From Polyporus tsugae (lineage: Eukaryota; Basidiomycota; Agaricomycetes; Polyporales; Polyporaceae): 64,000 nt of DNA. Numbering within the stretch: the stretch's first letter is position 1; every line of letters begins with the position of its first letter. The notes beneath the pieces were generated by a model. It saw only the letters and a program-made list of their open reading frames with translations. It did no database searches and was not told the DNA's origin. The DNA lies in the NCBI GenBank assembly GCA_024305745.1, contig JAHRBS010000014.1:131501-195500 (forward strand). The letters run 5' to 3'. A program made the translations under genes and the position numbers. Below are positions 45,870 to 58,205 of the stretch, piece after piece.

Positions 45870-47400
45870 TCGAGTTCCTGGGATGTACGCTCACGGCACT
45901 CGCCTCCATATCGAAATGGAGTAGACCTCGAAAACGCCTCCTCATACCGTCTCATACTGTCTTTTTATCCCTTGACTACCTGGAACATTTTCATCCGGGC
46001 CGTTGATCCCTTGCTATTCGGTTTCCGTCTCCCAGGTCCCCGTCTGTAGCTGTGGAAGTTACACCCGAATCATACTAGGAATGTAATGGTAGAACGGTTA
46101 TGCAATGTGAGTGGTCTTGATATTGACAGACCGGCGACGACTGGGTCATCAGTGAGAGGACATTCCACCCTTGTTGAAGATCCCGGAGGAGTGTTGGGTA
46201 CCCGTGGCAGGCCGCGGCTCGGAGGAAGCTTCCTGGATGCCGGCGCTTGTCATACTTCCGGGATTGAACCGGTGCGGCCCGGGAGAGTCCGGGTCTATCA
46301 GCTCGGAACAACTTGGAATTGAACCGTTCACCCTCCTTTCTGACTACCGTCTATTTCATCTGTCCTCGCAGTGATGGGCAAGTCCTGTGGGACTATAAGC
46401 GTCCAACACATACTTCCCGACGCAGAGGATCGTTCTTCGAGGCTCTCCACCCTGCGACGGTCCTCTGCGCAGGCTGAGGTTTTGCGAAACTCGCACCAAT
46501 AGCTGTAGGAGAGGTATGATATGCCACACCCTCCCCCGCTGTAGAGGCAATCTGGACACAATCTGATGTTGACTCCGGAGGACCAGGTGCCAACTTGGGT
46601 CACCGAGCTTCTCGCAAGTCTCGCAAGTAGCATGAGAAGGTGCGGGATACGCATCATGCGCTCTGAACTCGGAGATGAACACGTCATGTTTCGGCGGAGC
46701 GGGGCCCGACGGGCCAGGATACGCCCTCGGTGCGATGTCTCCTCCGCCTCATGACCTGTAAGGAGGTGGCCCACTTGCATTTACTCGCACAGACTTCCGA
46801 ACGAAGTGAGTTTAATTCCCACTTTCCTATTACTGCTTGATCCCGTGCCGATCGGTTCCCAGACACCACCCCTCCTCCCGTTTGACATGGCGTTGACCCA
46901 AACGGTCCGCATGTTAGCCGTCTCTATAGGATTGCTACGGTCTGACGACCCTGGTATATATGGGGTACGTCATGTCCATGGCCCAAGTCCGCGACGAACA
47001 CCACAAGATGTTCCGAATCTCAACTGGCAACGGGCTTGGCACCCCCTTCCCCCTGGTGTCTATTCTGATTCCCCGGATGCGAACGGGCCGACGGGCCAGC
47101 GAACATATGGACAGCACCCTCTGATCTTCGTACGTCGTTCTTCTCCTGAAAACGTTCCATGCCCTAGGATAAACGCTTCCCCATCGTAACCCCTTCGTGG
47201 CGAGTCGCTTGACGACATGTATTCATAGGCATCCGGCTACATTCGCGCCGACTGCGTTGCGGCTCCGAGGGTCGGTAAATGCCCGCTGTGCGGCCACCAT
47301 ACAGCCCAAATGCGCAGTCAGCAGATGGTTTTTGGCGGAGTTGTGTCGGCTATGAGAAGAAAGTGCGACCATCAGCGAAGGCACTTAAATCCGAGATTTT
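45870..47400. other. No gene identified
   Basis: Short open frames only (longest 46328-46780 minus, 46806-47189 plus). None shows domains or consistent splice sites. Confidence 0.5.
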
Positions 47401-47413
47401 TGCCTCCGAAGAG

Positions 47414-47420
47414 GTATAAA
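47414..47420 (+). promoter_or_regulatory. TATA box of rhamnogalacturonase gene
   Basis: TATAAAT about 95 nt upstream of the start codon. Confidence 0.6.
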
Positions 47421-47509
47421 TCCGGGTTGCATACGCCATTCCAGCACGTTCGGAGCTACTTGTCTCGCGACTGCGTCTCTGGTGCCTTTCCCCGCATAGT
47501 ATCTGCGTG

Positions 47510-49461
47510 ATGGGCTTCAAGTCTCTTCTCGCCTCGCTTCTGCTCCTCTCTGCTGTCTCTCCACAGCTGTCAGGAAGTGTCGGTCCGACGTCGTCTCTTT
47601 CGTCCAAGCAGGCCACGATATGCAGCGTCCTCGACTACGGTGGCTCCATCGGGTCCAGCGACATTGGCCCTGCCATTGCCAGCGCGTTCACCGTGGGTGC
47701 CAAACTAGCTTCGACGTCTCGCCGTGCTAATGGTATGCATTAGAATTGTGTACTCAAGCATTCTGGTTCAACGCTGTATGTACCTGCGGGTATGTGCTCT
47801 GTTTCTCTGTCATCGCATTCACATAGTAAGGCTGTGATAGGCAACTACAACATGCAGACTTGGGTTACACTGACCGGTGGTACGAAATGGGCATTCCGTC
47901 TCGACGGTCTCATATCTCGGGCATGTGCGTGTCTGCGATCCTCCATCAGGCTTGACATCAGTGGTTCTCTGATGCCGAAATGTGGATGCAGCGAGCACAA
48001 CTGGCAACATGATCGCAATTGAGAACGCGAACGACTTCGAGTTCTACTCCGCAAACAGTGCCGGCGGTATTCAAGGTTTCGGGTATGAAGCCCGCAACGC
48101 TGGGTATGCTCCCTCAATATCTTAGGCTTCCTTCTCCCATCTCACAATCTGAACCTGCAGTCCACGTCTTATTCGCATCGTCACGTCCACTGATTGGTCC
48201 GTTCACGACCTCATCCTTGTGGACTGTGAGTCTCCTGAATGCGTTCTCAATGTTGCCAACCGACTCATTCCGACATCAGCGCCGGAGTTCCATCTGGTCA
48301 TTCAGGCGGGTTCCAATGGCGAGGTGTACAACATGGCCATTCGCGGTTCGTATGCTCAGCCGAAGCCGTCTGCGAGGCGGGTGCTGACACGAATACAGGC
48401 GCAAACCTTGGTGGTTCCGATGGCATCGACGTCTGGGGCACAAACCACTGGATCCACGATGTGGAAGTGACCAATCGCGATGAATGCGTTACCGTCAAGG
48501 TGAAGACCGTCTTTGATACCTTTGAGGAGTAGCGGCTCATACTCCCGTGCTAGTCGCCGTCCTCTAATATTCTAGTGGAACAGAGTCAGTTTCCTCCACT
48601 TCTCCTGCTGAACCGCCGTTCTGATATAATCATTAGTTTGGTGCAATCAATCTGGCGGCAGCGCTATAGGTAGCCTGTCTGATGGCACGGCTATCGAGGA
48701 TGTTCTCTACCAGTATGTCGTCTAAATCTTGAGTTCCCGGAGTACATGGAGCCTGACGGCAACCTTGTAGATACGTGTACACGAATGGCGGAAACCAGGC
48801 CTTCATGATCAAGAGCAATCTCGGGTCGGGTTACGTGCGGAACGTCGTCTTCGACCACTTCATCTCCCGCGGCACCGCGTACGGTCTCGACATCAACCAG
48901 TTCTGGGCGTCACAAACTCCGGGCACTGGCGCTGGCGTGCAGCTTTCGAACATAACCTTCTCCGTAAGTTAACCGGTTCTAACTCTCTATCTCATCCTTC
49001 TCACATGAGTATCGCAGAACTGGGACGGGAACGTGGTCGACGGCGTGGCGCGCCCCCCTATTCAGCTCATCTGCGCGGACGGCGCGCCGTGCTCCGGCAT
49101 CACGCTCTCCAACGTGAACATGTGGTCCCAGACCGACGAGGCGGTCTACAAGTGCGAGAGCGCGTACGGCTCTGGCCTGTCCTGCATCAAGAGCGGCTCA
49201 TCCCACACGAGCTATGCGATCGTCACCACGTCTGCGACCAAGCCGAGCGGGTACACCACCCCGGCGACCTTGGCTGGAGACCTTTCCTCCGGCTTCGCCA
49301 CGAACGCTGCGATTCCCACTCCGTGAGTGCTGCGCTTGTTTACTTATGATTGCGTATGTGATCGGTGGTCTGACTTTGGTGTCCTTGCTCTCGGTAGTAC
49401 TATTCCGACTACGTTCTTCCCTGGGCGGGCGCAGATTACCCCGTTGGCCAAGAACCTTTAG
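47510..49461 (+). CDS. Secreted GH28 rhamnogalacturonan hydrolase, 441 aa
   Basis: Twelve exons: 47510-47692, 47744-47789, 47841-47924, 47992-48103, 48161-48225, 48280-48345, 48399-48499, 48554-48584, 48637-48712, 48771-48963, 49018-49322, 49398-49461 (1326 nt, in frame). The N-terminus has a signal peptide ([16 protein letters not shown]) then CSVLDYGG. Right-handed beta-helix hallmarks: [54 protein letters not shown]. The polygalacturonase NTD and GHG motifs are replaced by SDGID and GSG, as in fungal rhamnogalacturonases (RhgA type) rather than polygalacturonases. It should cleave the rhamnogalacturonan I backbone of pectin outside the cell. Length is typical for the subfamily. No break was found. 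Confidence 0.9.
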
Positions 49462-49801
49462 GACGAGAAGTCATCCGCCACGCTCCCTGTTCAAGTATAC
49501 CGTGTTCATGGGACATCCTCATGTCCTAGCATTCCATCTGTCTCGAGCAGGAAGCATATTGTGGAATATCATTACTGATTTAGGGTGCTTTGCATGGTTG
49601 CGAAGAACGAGGCCCGTGTAGTGGTGCAAAAAGATGGTTCGTGACTGCGGCGGTTGTTCTATTTGGTGCATGGGTAACAGAGCCTATGTAGTGGTCTACA
49701 TCGCTACATGATCGAAAGATATACAAGATGGCGATACGGATCCTATGACAAAAGTGGGACACGACGCAAGATATTCAAGGTATCAAAAACAGATGAATCG
49801 T
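49462..49801. other. Convergent 3' spacer
   Basis: Between the ends of the GH28 gene and the WD40 fusion gene. No gene. Confidence 0.5.
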
Positions 49802-52665
49802 TCAGTCAAGACTGACGAAGTCCTTGAGGATACGAATGCGGACAGTGCCGTCGTCCGATCCAGAGGACAACGTCTGGCCATCGGGCGAGAACACCGCGTG
49901 CGTCACCTTGTCGTTGTGCTCGTTGAACGTCTTCAAGTTTGTACCATCGCTCCTGCGCCACAATCGCACAGTGTTGTCCGAAGACGCAGACGCGACGAAT
50001 CTGCCGTCAGGCGAGAACGTCGCCGAGTTGATCATGCTGTCGTGGCCCTCGAGCGCGACCACTCTGTCTCCGGTGAACGAATCGCAGATCTTCAGCGTCG
50101 AGTCGCTCGACCCGGACAGGATCTGCTTCCCGTCGCCCGGCGAGAACGAGACCACCCACACCGGTCCGTGGTGTTCATGCACCATCACGAGCTCCTCGCC
50201 CGTCTCGACCTTCCAGATCCGCACGCTGCCGTCATCCGACGCCGTCGCGATACGGTTGTCCTCCGGGTCGAAGCTCGCCGTCCACACCATCCCGCGGTGG
50301 CCCCTGAGTTCCTTGTGCAGCGCCCCAGTCGCGACGTCCCAGATACGACAATTGTAGTCCGCGCCGCCCGATGCGAGGTACTGCCCGTTGTGCGAGAACA
50401 GCACGAACGTGACCATCGCGTTGTGGCCCTCGAGCAGGTGCAGGCACTCGTACGTCTGCCCGTCCCAGATCCGTACCGTCATGTCGTCGGAGCCCGACGC
50501 GAGCTTCGTGCCGTCCGGCGACCAGAGCACGGTGTGGATCGTCTCCGTGTGGCCCTCCATCGTGGCAAGGTGCTCGCCCGTGTCGACGTCCCAGATCATG
50601 ATGCGGCCCTCGCCGCCGGACGACGCGAGGCGCAAGCTGTCGGGCGAGAACGCGAGGTGCCAGACGATGTCGCCGTGCGACTCCCACTTCCGGACCACGG
50701 ACTGCGTCTCGGCCTCCCAGAGAATGATCATCGTGTCGTCAGAGCCGCTCGCGACCCACTGGTTGTCGGGCGAGACGGCGAGGGAAGTGACGGAGCCGGT
50801 GTGAGCGTTCACTGCTGGCTCCCAAACGGCCTGTTTGAACCGCCGGGCGGTTGAGGCGTCATCGTCATTGTCGGCGTCCTCGCCTTGTGGTGCATCTCCA
50901 GCCGCGGGATCAGCAGGGGGCTGCTCTGCCTGTGGTTCTGGGGGAGCGCCTGAAGAAGGACAGACAAGGGTGAATGTTAGCATCGTGATACTTGCAAAGC
51001 CACAGGACGTGTGGAGATTACCTACCTGGAGTGTCCTCAACCTGCTCGGCACCGCTCGGACTAACGCTGACCTCCTCAGTGCTCGGTATTGTAGCCTGGG
51101 CAGAGGTTTGCTGTTCCAACCAGGTCGTGTCGACAGTGACAGTCGCGACTAAGGCGTGCACGATTAGATCGGCGAATATGCAACATACGAAGAGTGGGTA
51201 GTACCATTGTTCTCATCGACTTCGACAGGTGGGTTGATGGCTTCCAATCCGGCCATTATGTCATCTGGAACGCCGGCCGCCTTGTGCGACGAACGAGGAA
51301 GTCAGCAACAACATATGTTCGCAGAAAGCGACGCAACTCACGCCGAATATCGCAAGGACGTCCCTGTCTGAAGCTATCGCGTATACTGCATCGGTTTTCT
51401 GAGAAACTGTCAGGCGATCGTAATCAGGAGTAGACACGACAAGCACATACGGCCAGCATGTAATCGAGAAGAGTAACAACAGGATCGAACTTGCCACCCT
51501 CCTGTATTCGTGGTCAGCATAGCATTAGACGGGTAAGAAAGCCCTTCCTCACCGTCGCGTCGCTAGACGGGAGCTCTCCAATATCATATTCCCTGGCGGA
51601 ACCTGCGGCAGCGAGCACCGGCGAGTTCTCCCCCATATCCGGGTCTCCTGGAGGCAGCTCGTGTGGTCCTGCGCCGGCCTCGATCTTGTGCGGAAACGGG
51701 AAGAACCGCTTCTTCAAAGCAAAGTAGTGGAAGAAGATACATTGGTCGCATTTGGCGGGCAGGGGACTTGAAGAGGATGCTCTTGCTATATCGTCGCCGG
51801 CGGGAAGCAAATGGTCGTCGGAAATGGATTGCCGCGGGGCGGCACCTACGGACGAGGAGACAGGTCCGTTGTTGTAGAATTCGTTAGGAACGATTTGGTT
51901 CTCGATGGATACGTTGAGGTCGAGGTCTCCGACGCCGGCTGCGCTCACTTTCATCGAGCCCTTCTTGTTGCGATAGCTTCCAGAGAATGCCGCACAGGCC
52001 CACTTAGTAGTTTTAAGCGTCCCAGATACAAACTTGATGTCGTGGAGCTGTAGATCATGTCCAAGGCCCTCCGAAACATCTGTCGCCCACTCGAACCAGT
52101 TGTCCATGTGGCGGTACAGGTAAGTGACGATGTGGCGTTTGGTGGGGATCGACTGTCCCAGGGCAGGTTGGTCGAGGAGAAGCACGGCGCCGATGTTTTG
52201 CTTGCACTCGAACGATAGGCTCCCGCCCGCAGACACGAGGCTAGGAACAGGACTGGTGAAATGGCCTCAAGTTAGTCGGTTCGGCATATGAAAAGGATTG
52301 ATCCAATGGCTACGTCACCTTGCTGCACTTCCCTCCATTGCCACAACCACTTGTCGGACAGAGCCACTGGCGACATAGGGCTGACGAAGGATCGGCTCGG
52401 GATCGGTAATGGTCAGGTTCTTGGGGTTGAATCGCTCGAAGGTCTCTGGGACCTTTCCGTCATTGAAAGGATCGTGTGGGTCTTTCATAGCGTTGAAGAG
52501 GTGACGAAATTTGCCTTTATCGATGTAGCCGACCGAACCTAGGTCAATCTCGCGTGGACCATATCCACGGATAAGCTCGGGATCTGCGTGCCAGAGGGGG
52601 TATCCGAAATGGTTGAACATCGCCTTGGAGTAGAGTTCCCATGGCGCTTTGCCTGGGCCAGACAT
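49802..52665 (-). CDS. Basidiomycete N-terminal module + eight WD40 repeats, 833 aa (fusion protein W1)
   Basis: Exons: 52665-52319, 52252-51553, 51501-51451, 51398-51342, 51280-51205, 51148-51026, 50949-49802 (2502 nt). Residues 1-116 begin with KAPWELYSKAMFNHFGYPLW and include GSVGYIDKGKFRHLFNAM. Residues 117-349 carry LSFECKQNIGAVLLLDQP and the signature FVSGTLKTTKWACAAF. Short exons 3-5 encode FDPVVTLLDYML, VYAIASDRDVLAIFG and GVPDDIMAGLEAINP. An acidic, Pro-rich linker (about 411-500) leads to eight WD40 repeats (about 501-830) with GH...WD signatures (last blades HDSMINSATFSPDG and HNDKVTHAVFSPDG). There is no signal peptide or membrane helix. The N-terminal part is a lineage-specific basidiomycete domain of unknown role. 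WD40 propellers act as recognition surfaces. The same seven-exon plan is seen in W2 and W3. Confidence 0.85.
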
Positions 52666-53653
52666 GGCGAGATGAGCGAAGGGGGATGCGGGGATATCGC
52701 AGCCGTCGAGAGAGGGTCTTCAAGCAGGGAGGAGGGTGGCGAGACTGCAGATGGACCAGATTCCAGCGATTGCTTGATAAAACCTTATATCGCAGAAGAC
52801 GCACTGCCGCGTTTCCACGGGACCACAACCGTACCCTAGGCGAGAATAAGGGCAGTATGTGCTTCGCACCGGATCTCTGGATTCTATGGCTCGGGTCGCA
52901 TATTCGACACTGGACAGGCGACACCAATTGGTTCGACTGGAGTACTAGTCTGACGAGGACCATGCTGGTGGTGTATTACGATTAGAATTTAATGGGGGAA
53001 TTGTGAGCGCCAACTTACCACGAGGAGGGCTGGAAGCTCGAGGGAGTCTCGAGAGGTCCTTGTTTTACTAGGATAGTGAATGCGAACCTGGGAGCTGGAA
53101 GCGGTCTGAGATCTGAGCCGTCGACATAGTAGTAGTACTGTACGTGGCGCAAGCCTGCCGCCTTTGACACAGCATGTGTCGCCGCGGCGCCAATCGCCCG
53201 AACCTCTAAGTCGGGCCCGCCCTATCCGACTCGGGGTTGGTACACTTTACATTTGTCGCTGCAGAGGCGACCCAAGCCAATGTGAATTCGACTGTGGTTG
53301 GTTAATGTGAACCAATCGACTTCGGACATTCATTCGAGTTAATTGGAACCTCCGGACTAGGATCCTGAAACTGCCACTGACGACGAGAGCCATATTCTGC
53401 CGCTTCTACTTGCCATAACCGATTTGAACTGAGCAAACATCAATTGGATTACTGCATCTAAGTCTGGCTAGGAGCCTGAGTTCCGGGAAGATGATGTGAT
53501 AGATTCTGGTACGTGACTATGTTTATAATGAAAGTGTGACTGTCTTTGTACCTTCGCCTGATCTATTATCGAGAACAACAAACCTTACATGCACCTTCTA
53601 GTAGAACAAAGCTTGAACTACCCACAACGTCGTGAATTGAAAGACGCCTTCGA
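52666..53653. other. Intergenic, contains W1 promoter
   Basis: A minus-strand GATATAAGG (about 52783-52791), about 120 nt upstream of W1, is a likely TATA box. The equivalent site upstream of pseudogene W3 is altered to GATACAAGG. No other gene seen. Confidence 0.5.
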
Positions 53654-56600
53654 TCACTGTTGCATCACCATGAGGGGTCGGATCCGCACAGTCCCGTCGT
53701 GCGAGCCAGACGCGAGCGTCGAGCCGTCGCGCGCGAACATCACCGTCGTCACGTTGTCGTTGTGCTCGTTGTACGTCGTCTGGTTCGTCCCGTCCGCCGC
53801 GTTCCACAGCCGCACCGTGTTGTCCGACGCCGCTGACGCGATGTACCGCCCGTCCGGCGAGAACTCCACCGCGTTGATCATGCTGTCGTGCCCGTCCAGC
53901 GACAGCTGCCGCTCCCCCGTGTACGAGTCGCACACCTTCACCGTCGAGTCGCTCGAGCCCGACGCGATCCGCTTCCCGTCCGGCGAGAACGCCACCGTCC
54001 ACACCGGCCCCGTGTGCTCGTGCAGCATGACCAGCGCCTCGCCCGTCCGTGCGTTCCAGATCCGGCTGCTCCCGTCGTCCGACGCCGTGATGATGCGCCT
54101 GCTGTCCGGCGAGAACGCCGCCGAGCACACCATGCCGCGGTGCCCCTCGAGCACGCTCACGGGCTCCCCGCCGACGATGTTCGCCGTCTCCCAGATCTGG
54201 CACACGCTCTCCGTCCCCCCAGTAGCCATCAGGCTTCCGTCGTCGGAGAAGATGATGACCGTCACCACCGCCGAGGTCTTGTTCAGCGTCCGCACCGTTT
54301 CGTGCGTCGCCGCGTCCCACAAGTGGAGCGTCCCGTCGCTCGAACCCGCGATCAGGTACCTCCCGTCCGGCGTGTACGCGAGCGAGTGGATCGCGTGGTC
54401 GGGCGTGATCCGCTTGTGCACCCGCCCGTTCGCCACCGCCCAGATGATGAGCTCCTCGCCGTGCGACGCCGACGCGAGCCAGATGTTGTCGCGCGAGAAC
54501 GCGAGCGCAGAGACCGTGTCGGTGTGTCCGGTGTCGCCCTGCTGTGGCACCCTGTGCCGCGACATGTTGTTCGGCGCGTCCCAGATGATGATCGTCGTGT
54601 CCTCCGACCCGCTCGCGACGTACTTGCCGTCGGCCGAGTACGCGAGCGCGGTCACCGACCCGTCATGCACCCTCGTCGGCGCGCCCCAGGCCGGCCGCTT
54701 GCCCGCCGCCTTCTCGCCGTCTGGCATCGCGTCGTCATCGTCGTCGCCGTGTTGCGGCGGGTCCGTTCCTCCTTGAGCGAACGCAGGTGGGTATGCGGCA
54801 CCCTGCATCGGCGTCGGGGGTGCGGAGTTCGGTGGCAGTGGCGCCATGCCTGGAGGTGCGTACATGCCGATGTCGGTCGGTGGTGGCAGGCCATGTCCTG
54901 TTGGCGTCATTCCCTGTTGCGGTGTATAGGCAGGCGAGGTGTACATGGTTGGCGGCAGACCCAGGCCGTACAGGTACTGCAGTCCTTGTGAGTCCTGCGG
55001 TGCCTGTGGGAAGTAGTGTTGATCACCCGTCGCGCCGTAGGAAGGCCCCGCAGACGACGAGCCAGCCGGGTTCCAGTCACCGTATGCTAGATTCACGCGT
55101 CGGCATCGACATTTTCCCATCCAATGAGAGATGGCTCACCTTGTTGAGGGTTCAGGGGATTGTCCTCGGCCATGCCCTCGTGGTACCTGCCGCGCTTCTC
55201 TTCGCGCACAGCCTCGTCCTCGCCAGCTTCGCCCTCCCTGTCCCTGCGCTTCCGCACGAAGCTGTAGTCCACAAATATTGTTCCCACTGCCGGTGACGTG
55301 CTCCGTTAATCCATCAGGTCGGGGGGAAGGCGAGTGAAGACATACCGCCGTCATCATCAAGGTCGACAGATGGGGACAGCTGCATGATCGCTTCAGGAAC
55401 GTCGTGAGGAAACATCCTGTCCTTGGATACCACACACAATCGTTATTCCGCGCGGGCTACTCAGATGTACAAGTTGACCACTTACTCTGAAAAGCGCGAA
55501 GAGATCGAGGTCGGAGGCGATGGCGGTGTTGGCTTCGGAAGTCTGTATCTCTGGCGTTTATCACGGGTTGAAGACGGAAGCAAGGTCGTGCATACCCGCA
55601 AAATGTAGTCGAGCAGGTGGTTGACCGGATCATACGCCTGAAAGAGTTTCGCAGATATCAATGCCCATCGCGCTCAGTAAACAATCATGGCACGTACGTC
55701 GTCGCGTCCATGAGCTTCGGGCTCAAACTCGTACGGAGACGATCCTCTTCTGGCCGAAATCGCGTCTGGATCCGGGTTGTCGGCCCCGGGTGGCAGTTGG
55801 TGTGGACCGGCGCGGGCTTGCATAGGTTCCTTCCACCAGAGACGACGCTTCATTCTGTAATAGTGGATGAACAGGCACTGGTTGGGCCCGTCGGGGGGCA
55901 GACCGGCTGGAGTCTCGTGGCCAGGGTATGAGAGACGACGGTGCTCGTCCACATGCGCGGCGGGGCGACGGGGACCGGCCCTGTGGTGGGTGGTGGGCAG
56001 GAGTTGGTTGGAGATCTGGACGGAGATCCCTACGTTTCCAAACGAACCGACCTGTCCAGAAACGTACCCGTCCTTGTTGCGGAACATGCCGCCCTGGAAC
56101 GCGGCCACAGCCCACTGCGTGGTCTTCAGGGTCCCACAGACGAAGATGAGGTCTTCGGGGCGGAGGTCGAGGCCCCAGCTGTAGGACGCGTTGGCGAACT
56201 CGAGCCAGGAATCGAAGTTGTCCCGCATGTAGTTGACGATGTGCCGCCTTGATTCGATGTCTTCGGCGATTCCAGGGGGATTGAGCATCAACATCGCACC
56301 CGCATCCGATCTAGTCTGGAATCGCCATCCTACGCCGGCTGACGCAGGTACGCCGGTTGGCCTTGGAAGGTGCTCGTCAGAGCGGCTTGCGGACATGGGA
56401 GAAACGCGACTTACGCGACAGCCGCAAGATCTGCTTGCGCGTCGCTCGCATTGATGCTTCGACTAAAGACCATCTGGGCGTGGATCTTGTCCGATGTGCC
56501 GATCGAGAGGTTGGACGGCGAGAAGACTGTAAAGTCTCTGGGTACGTTCTTTTCTTGGTTGATAGGGTCCTCGTTGTTCTTCATCGAGTTGAAGAGAGCA

Positions 56601-56746
56601 CGAAACTCGCCTTCCTTGAGCCATCCCACGTCTCCGATGAAGACCTCGCGGCCGCTGGTTGAGCTCGGCTCAGGGACCCAGAGGGGGTGGCCGTATCCGA
56701 TGGGAAAGAGCTGGCTGGCGTAGATATCCCAAGGCTTGGTCGACAT
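53654..56746 (-). CDS. Basidiomycete N-terminal module + eight WD40 repeats, 916 aa (fusion protein W2)
   Basis: Exons: 56746-56415, 56361-55698, 55637-55596, 55542-55486, 55421-55346, 55286-55140, 55086-53654 (2751 nt, in frame). Intron phases equal those of W1, exons 4 and 5 have identical lengths (57 and 76 nt), and exon 2 has the FVCGTLKTTQWAVAAF signature. Start MSTKPWDIYASQLFPIGYGH is chosen over an upstream in-frame Met at 56806 because it matches W1. Compared with W1, a Pro/Gly/Tyr-rich low-complexity linker of about 150 residues (TMYTSPAYTPQQ-type) precedes the propeller. The eight repeats run to the stop, with blades 6-8 (SSDSTVKVCDSYTGE, HDSMINAVEFSPDG, HNDNVTTVMFARDG) closest to W1. 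It is an intact paralogue in tandem with W1. Function unknown. Confidence 0.85.
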
Positions 56747-58205
56747 GGGTTGCGCGTTGGGGGGAGAGTAGGATAGTGGTAGAGGGTACGGGGGTATTGA
56801 CCACACGCGTATGCGGTGCGGGAGAAGCAGAACCCAATAAGAAGTTCACAGCACGAACACGTTGCTCGGCGCTGTGCACATCCAGATATCCCTGCGCTAG
56901 AAGATCGTCAGGTGGGATGGATTCTCGAAACAAGCACTGACCGTGGATGCTTTAGATGCCGAAGATTCCATTTGACATCTGTGTGGATAGCCCGTCCGCA
57001 ATGCCGGCACCAGTACTTCGACGTTGTTGTACCCTACTAGCAGGCCAGCGTTTGAACGACACAGCTGCCATGATTTTCAGTTTGCGCCGGTAGGATATGG
57101 CAATGATTGATAAACTTGTAAGATCCTCTTTGAGGTGGTTGCAGACATGGGGTGGGCCAGACTCGGTGTCGACGTCGTGGTTTACGGGAGAGAGAGGCAG
57201 TGTCGGCGTGGCGCTTCGCCGCCCTGATGGGAGGCAGCCGCTGGAAGGGGCCGTACGTATACCTACCTGGCCAGTGGCCACAGCCTCCGAATTCTCTGCA
57301 ACTAGTACTGCAACCTCTCTCCCGCCGCCTCCACCGCCAAATTCCTGTACAGGTAGGCCCTCAGAAACCTGACAACCAAATAGCCCAAGTCGCTTACCTT
57401 TACTAGAGTCACAATCGCTCACTGGCAGGTCAGATTGGCACAAGCCTTGCCATCAGAACTTGGAGCTTGAATCTTTAGTCATAGTACGGTACGATATCGC
57501 AGACTCTCATCATCGATGTTAGAACTTAGAACTCGAACGAAAGCGAAAGGCGTTAATTGTTGCTGCCAGCTCCAAAAGCCTCCAATGGGCACATCTACCA
57601 AAATAGTCAAGGGGTGCATATCAGGGTAATATACCCTGTGTTACGGTAAAGATTGTTGTGAAACTAATCTGAATATCTTTACCATCCTTTGCTGTGGATA
57701 TCGTAAAGCCCTTTATAGGCCGACGGTAAAAAGCGGCGCATGTGCTGACAGGACTGTATTGCACTACAAAGAGGTGGTACAGTTGTTGCCGCGGAGGATG
57801 GTAAAGCCAAATTCAGACTATTTTTACCCTAATATTTACAGTATTTCAGACCGAGTATCCTGATTTGCGCCTAGTGAGTCCGTCCTCGGCGTGGTGAGAA
57901 GTTGGCGCTCACAGCTCCTTTTTTCTCATCCCAGTGCATTTCCCCATCGGCACAACCTGTGCCCACCAAGTACAGGACTTTCCGCATGACTAGCAAGAGG
58001 TCCGGGATGAGGCACTTATCTGTTCCTCTCGTCTTCATTTGTGGGTCCCGTGGAAATGAGGCAGTGCGTCTTAGGCGATACAAGGTCACGGTTTTATCAT
58101 CAAGCAATCGCTGGACTCTGGCCCATCGCTCCTGCCCTCCCCCGTGCTTGAAGCCCCTCTCTCGACGACCGCGATATCGCAGCATCCCCCTTACCCCATC
58201 CCAGC
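56747..58205. other. Intergenic between W2 and W3
   Basis: No gene. 57870-58205 is homologous to the W1 upstream region, so the W3 copy included its promoter. An imperfect inverted-repeat element lies at about 57666-57818 (separate entry). Confidence 0.5.
57618..57850. repeat. Possible MITE-like inverted-repeat element
   Basis: AATCTGAATATCTTTACCATCC (57664-57690 region) matches, inverted, the stretch near 57797-57820 (GGATGGTAAAG...TTCAGA). Repeated GGTAAA/TTTACC motifs flank it. AT-rich compared with the neighbourhood. No transposase and no clear target-site duplication. Confidence 0.35.

Noticed and set aside
46240..46330. T-loop-like GGTTCAATCCC stretch suggesting a tRNA on the minus strand
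   Set aside because: No D-arm, anticodon stem or acceptor stem can be folded around it.
49745..50854. 369-codon plus-strand frame opposite the W1 propeller
   Set aside because: It is the antisense of the WD40 repeats. The minus-strand frame carries the motifs, phases and stop.
53589..54776. 395-codon plus-strand frame opposite the W2 propeller
   Set aside because: Antisense shadow of WD40-coding DNA with high GC at third positions.
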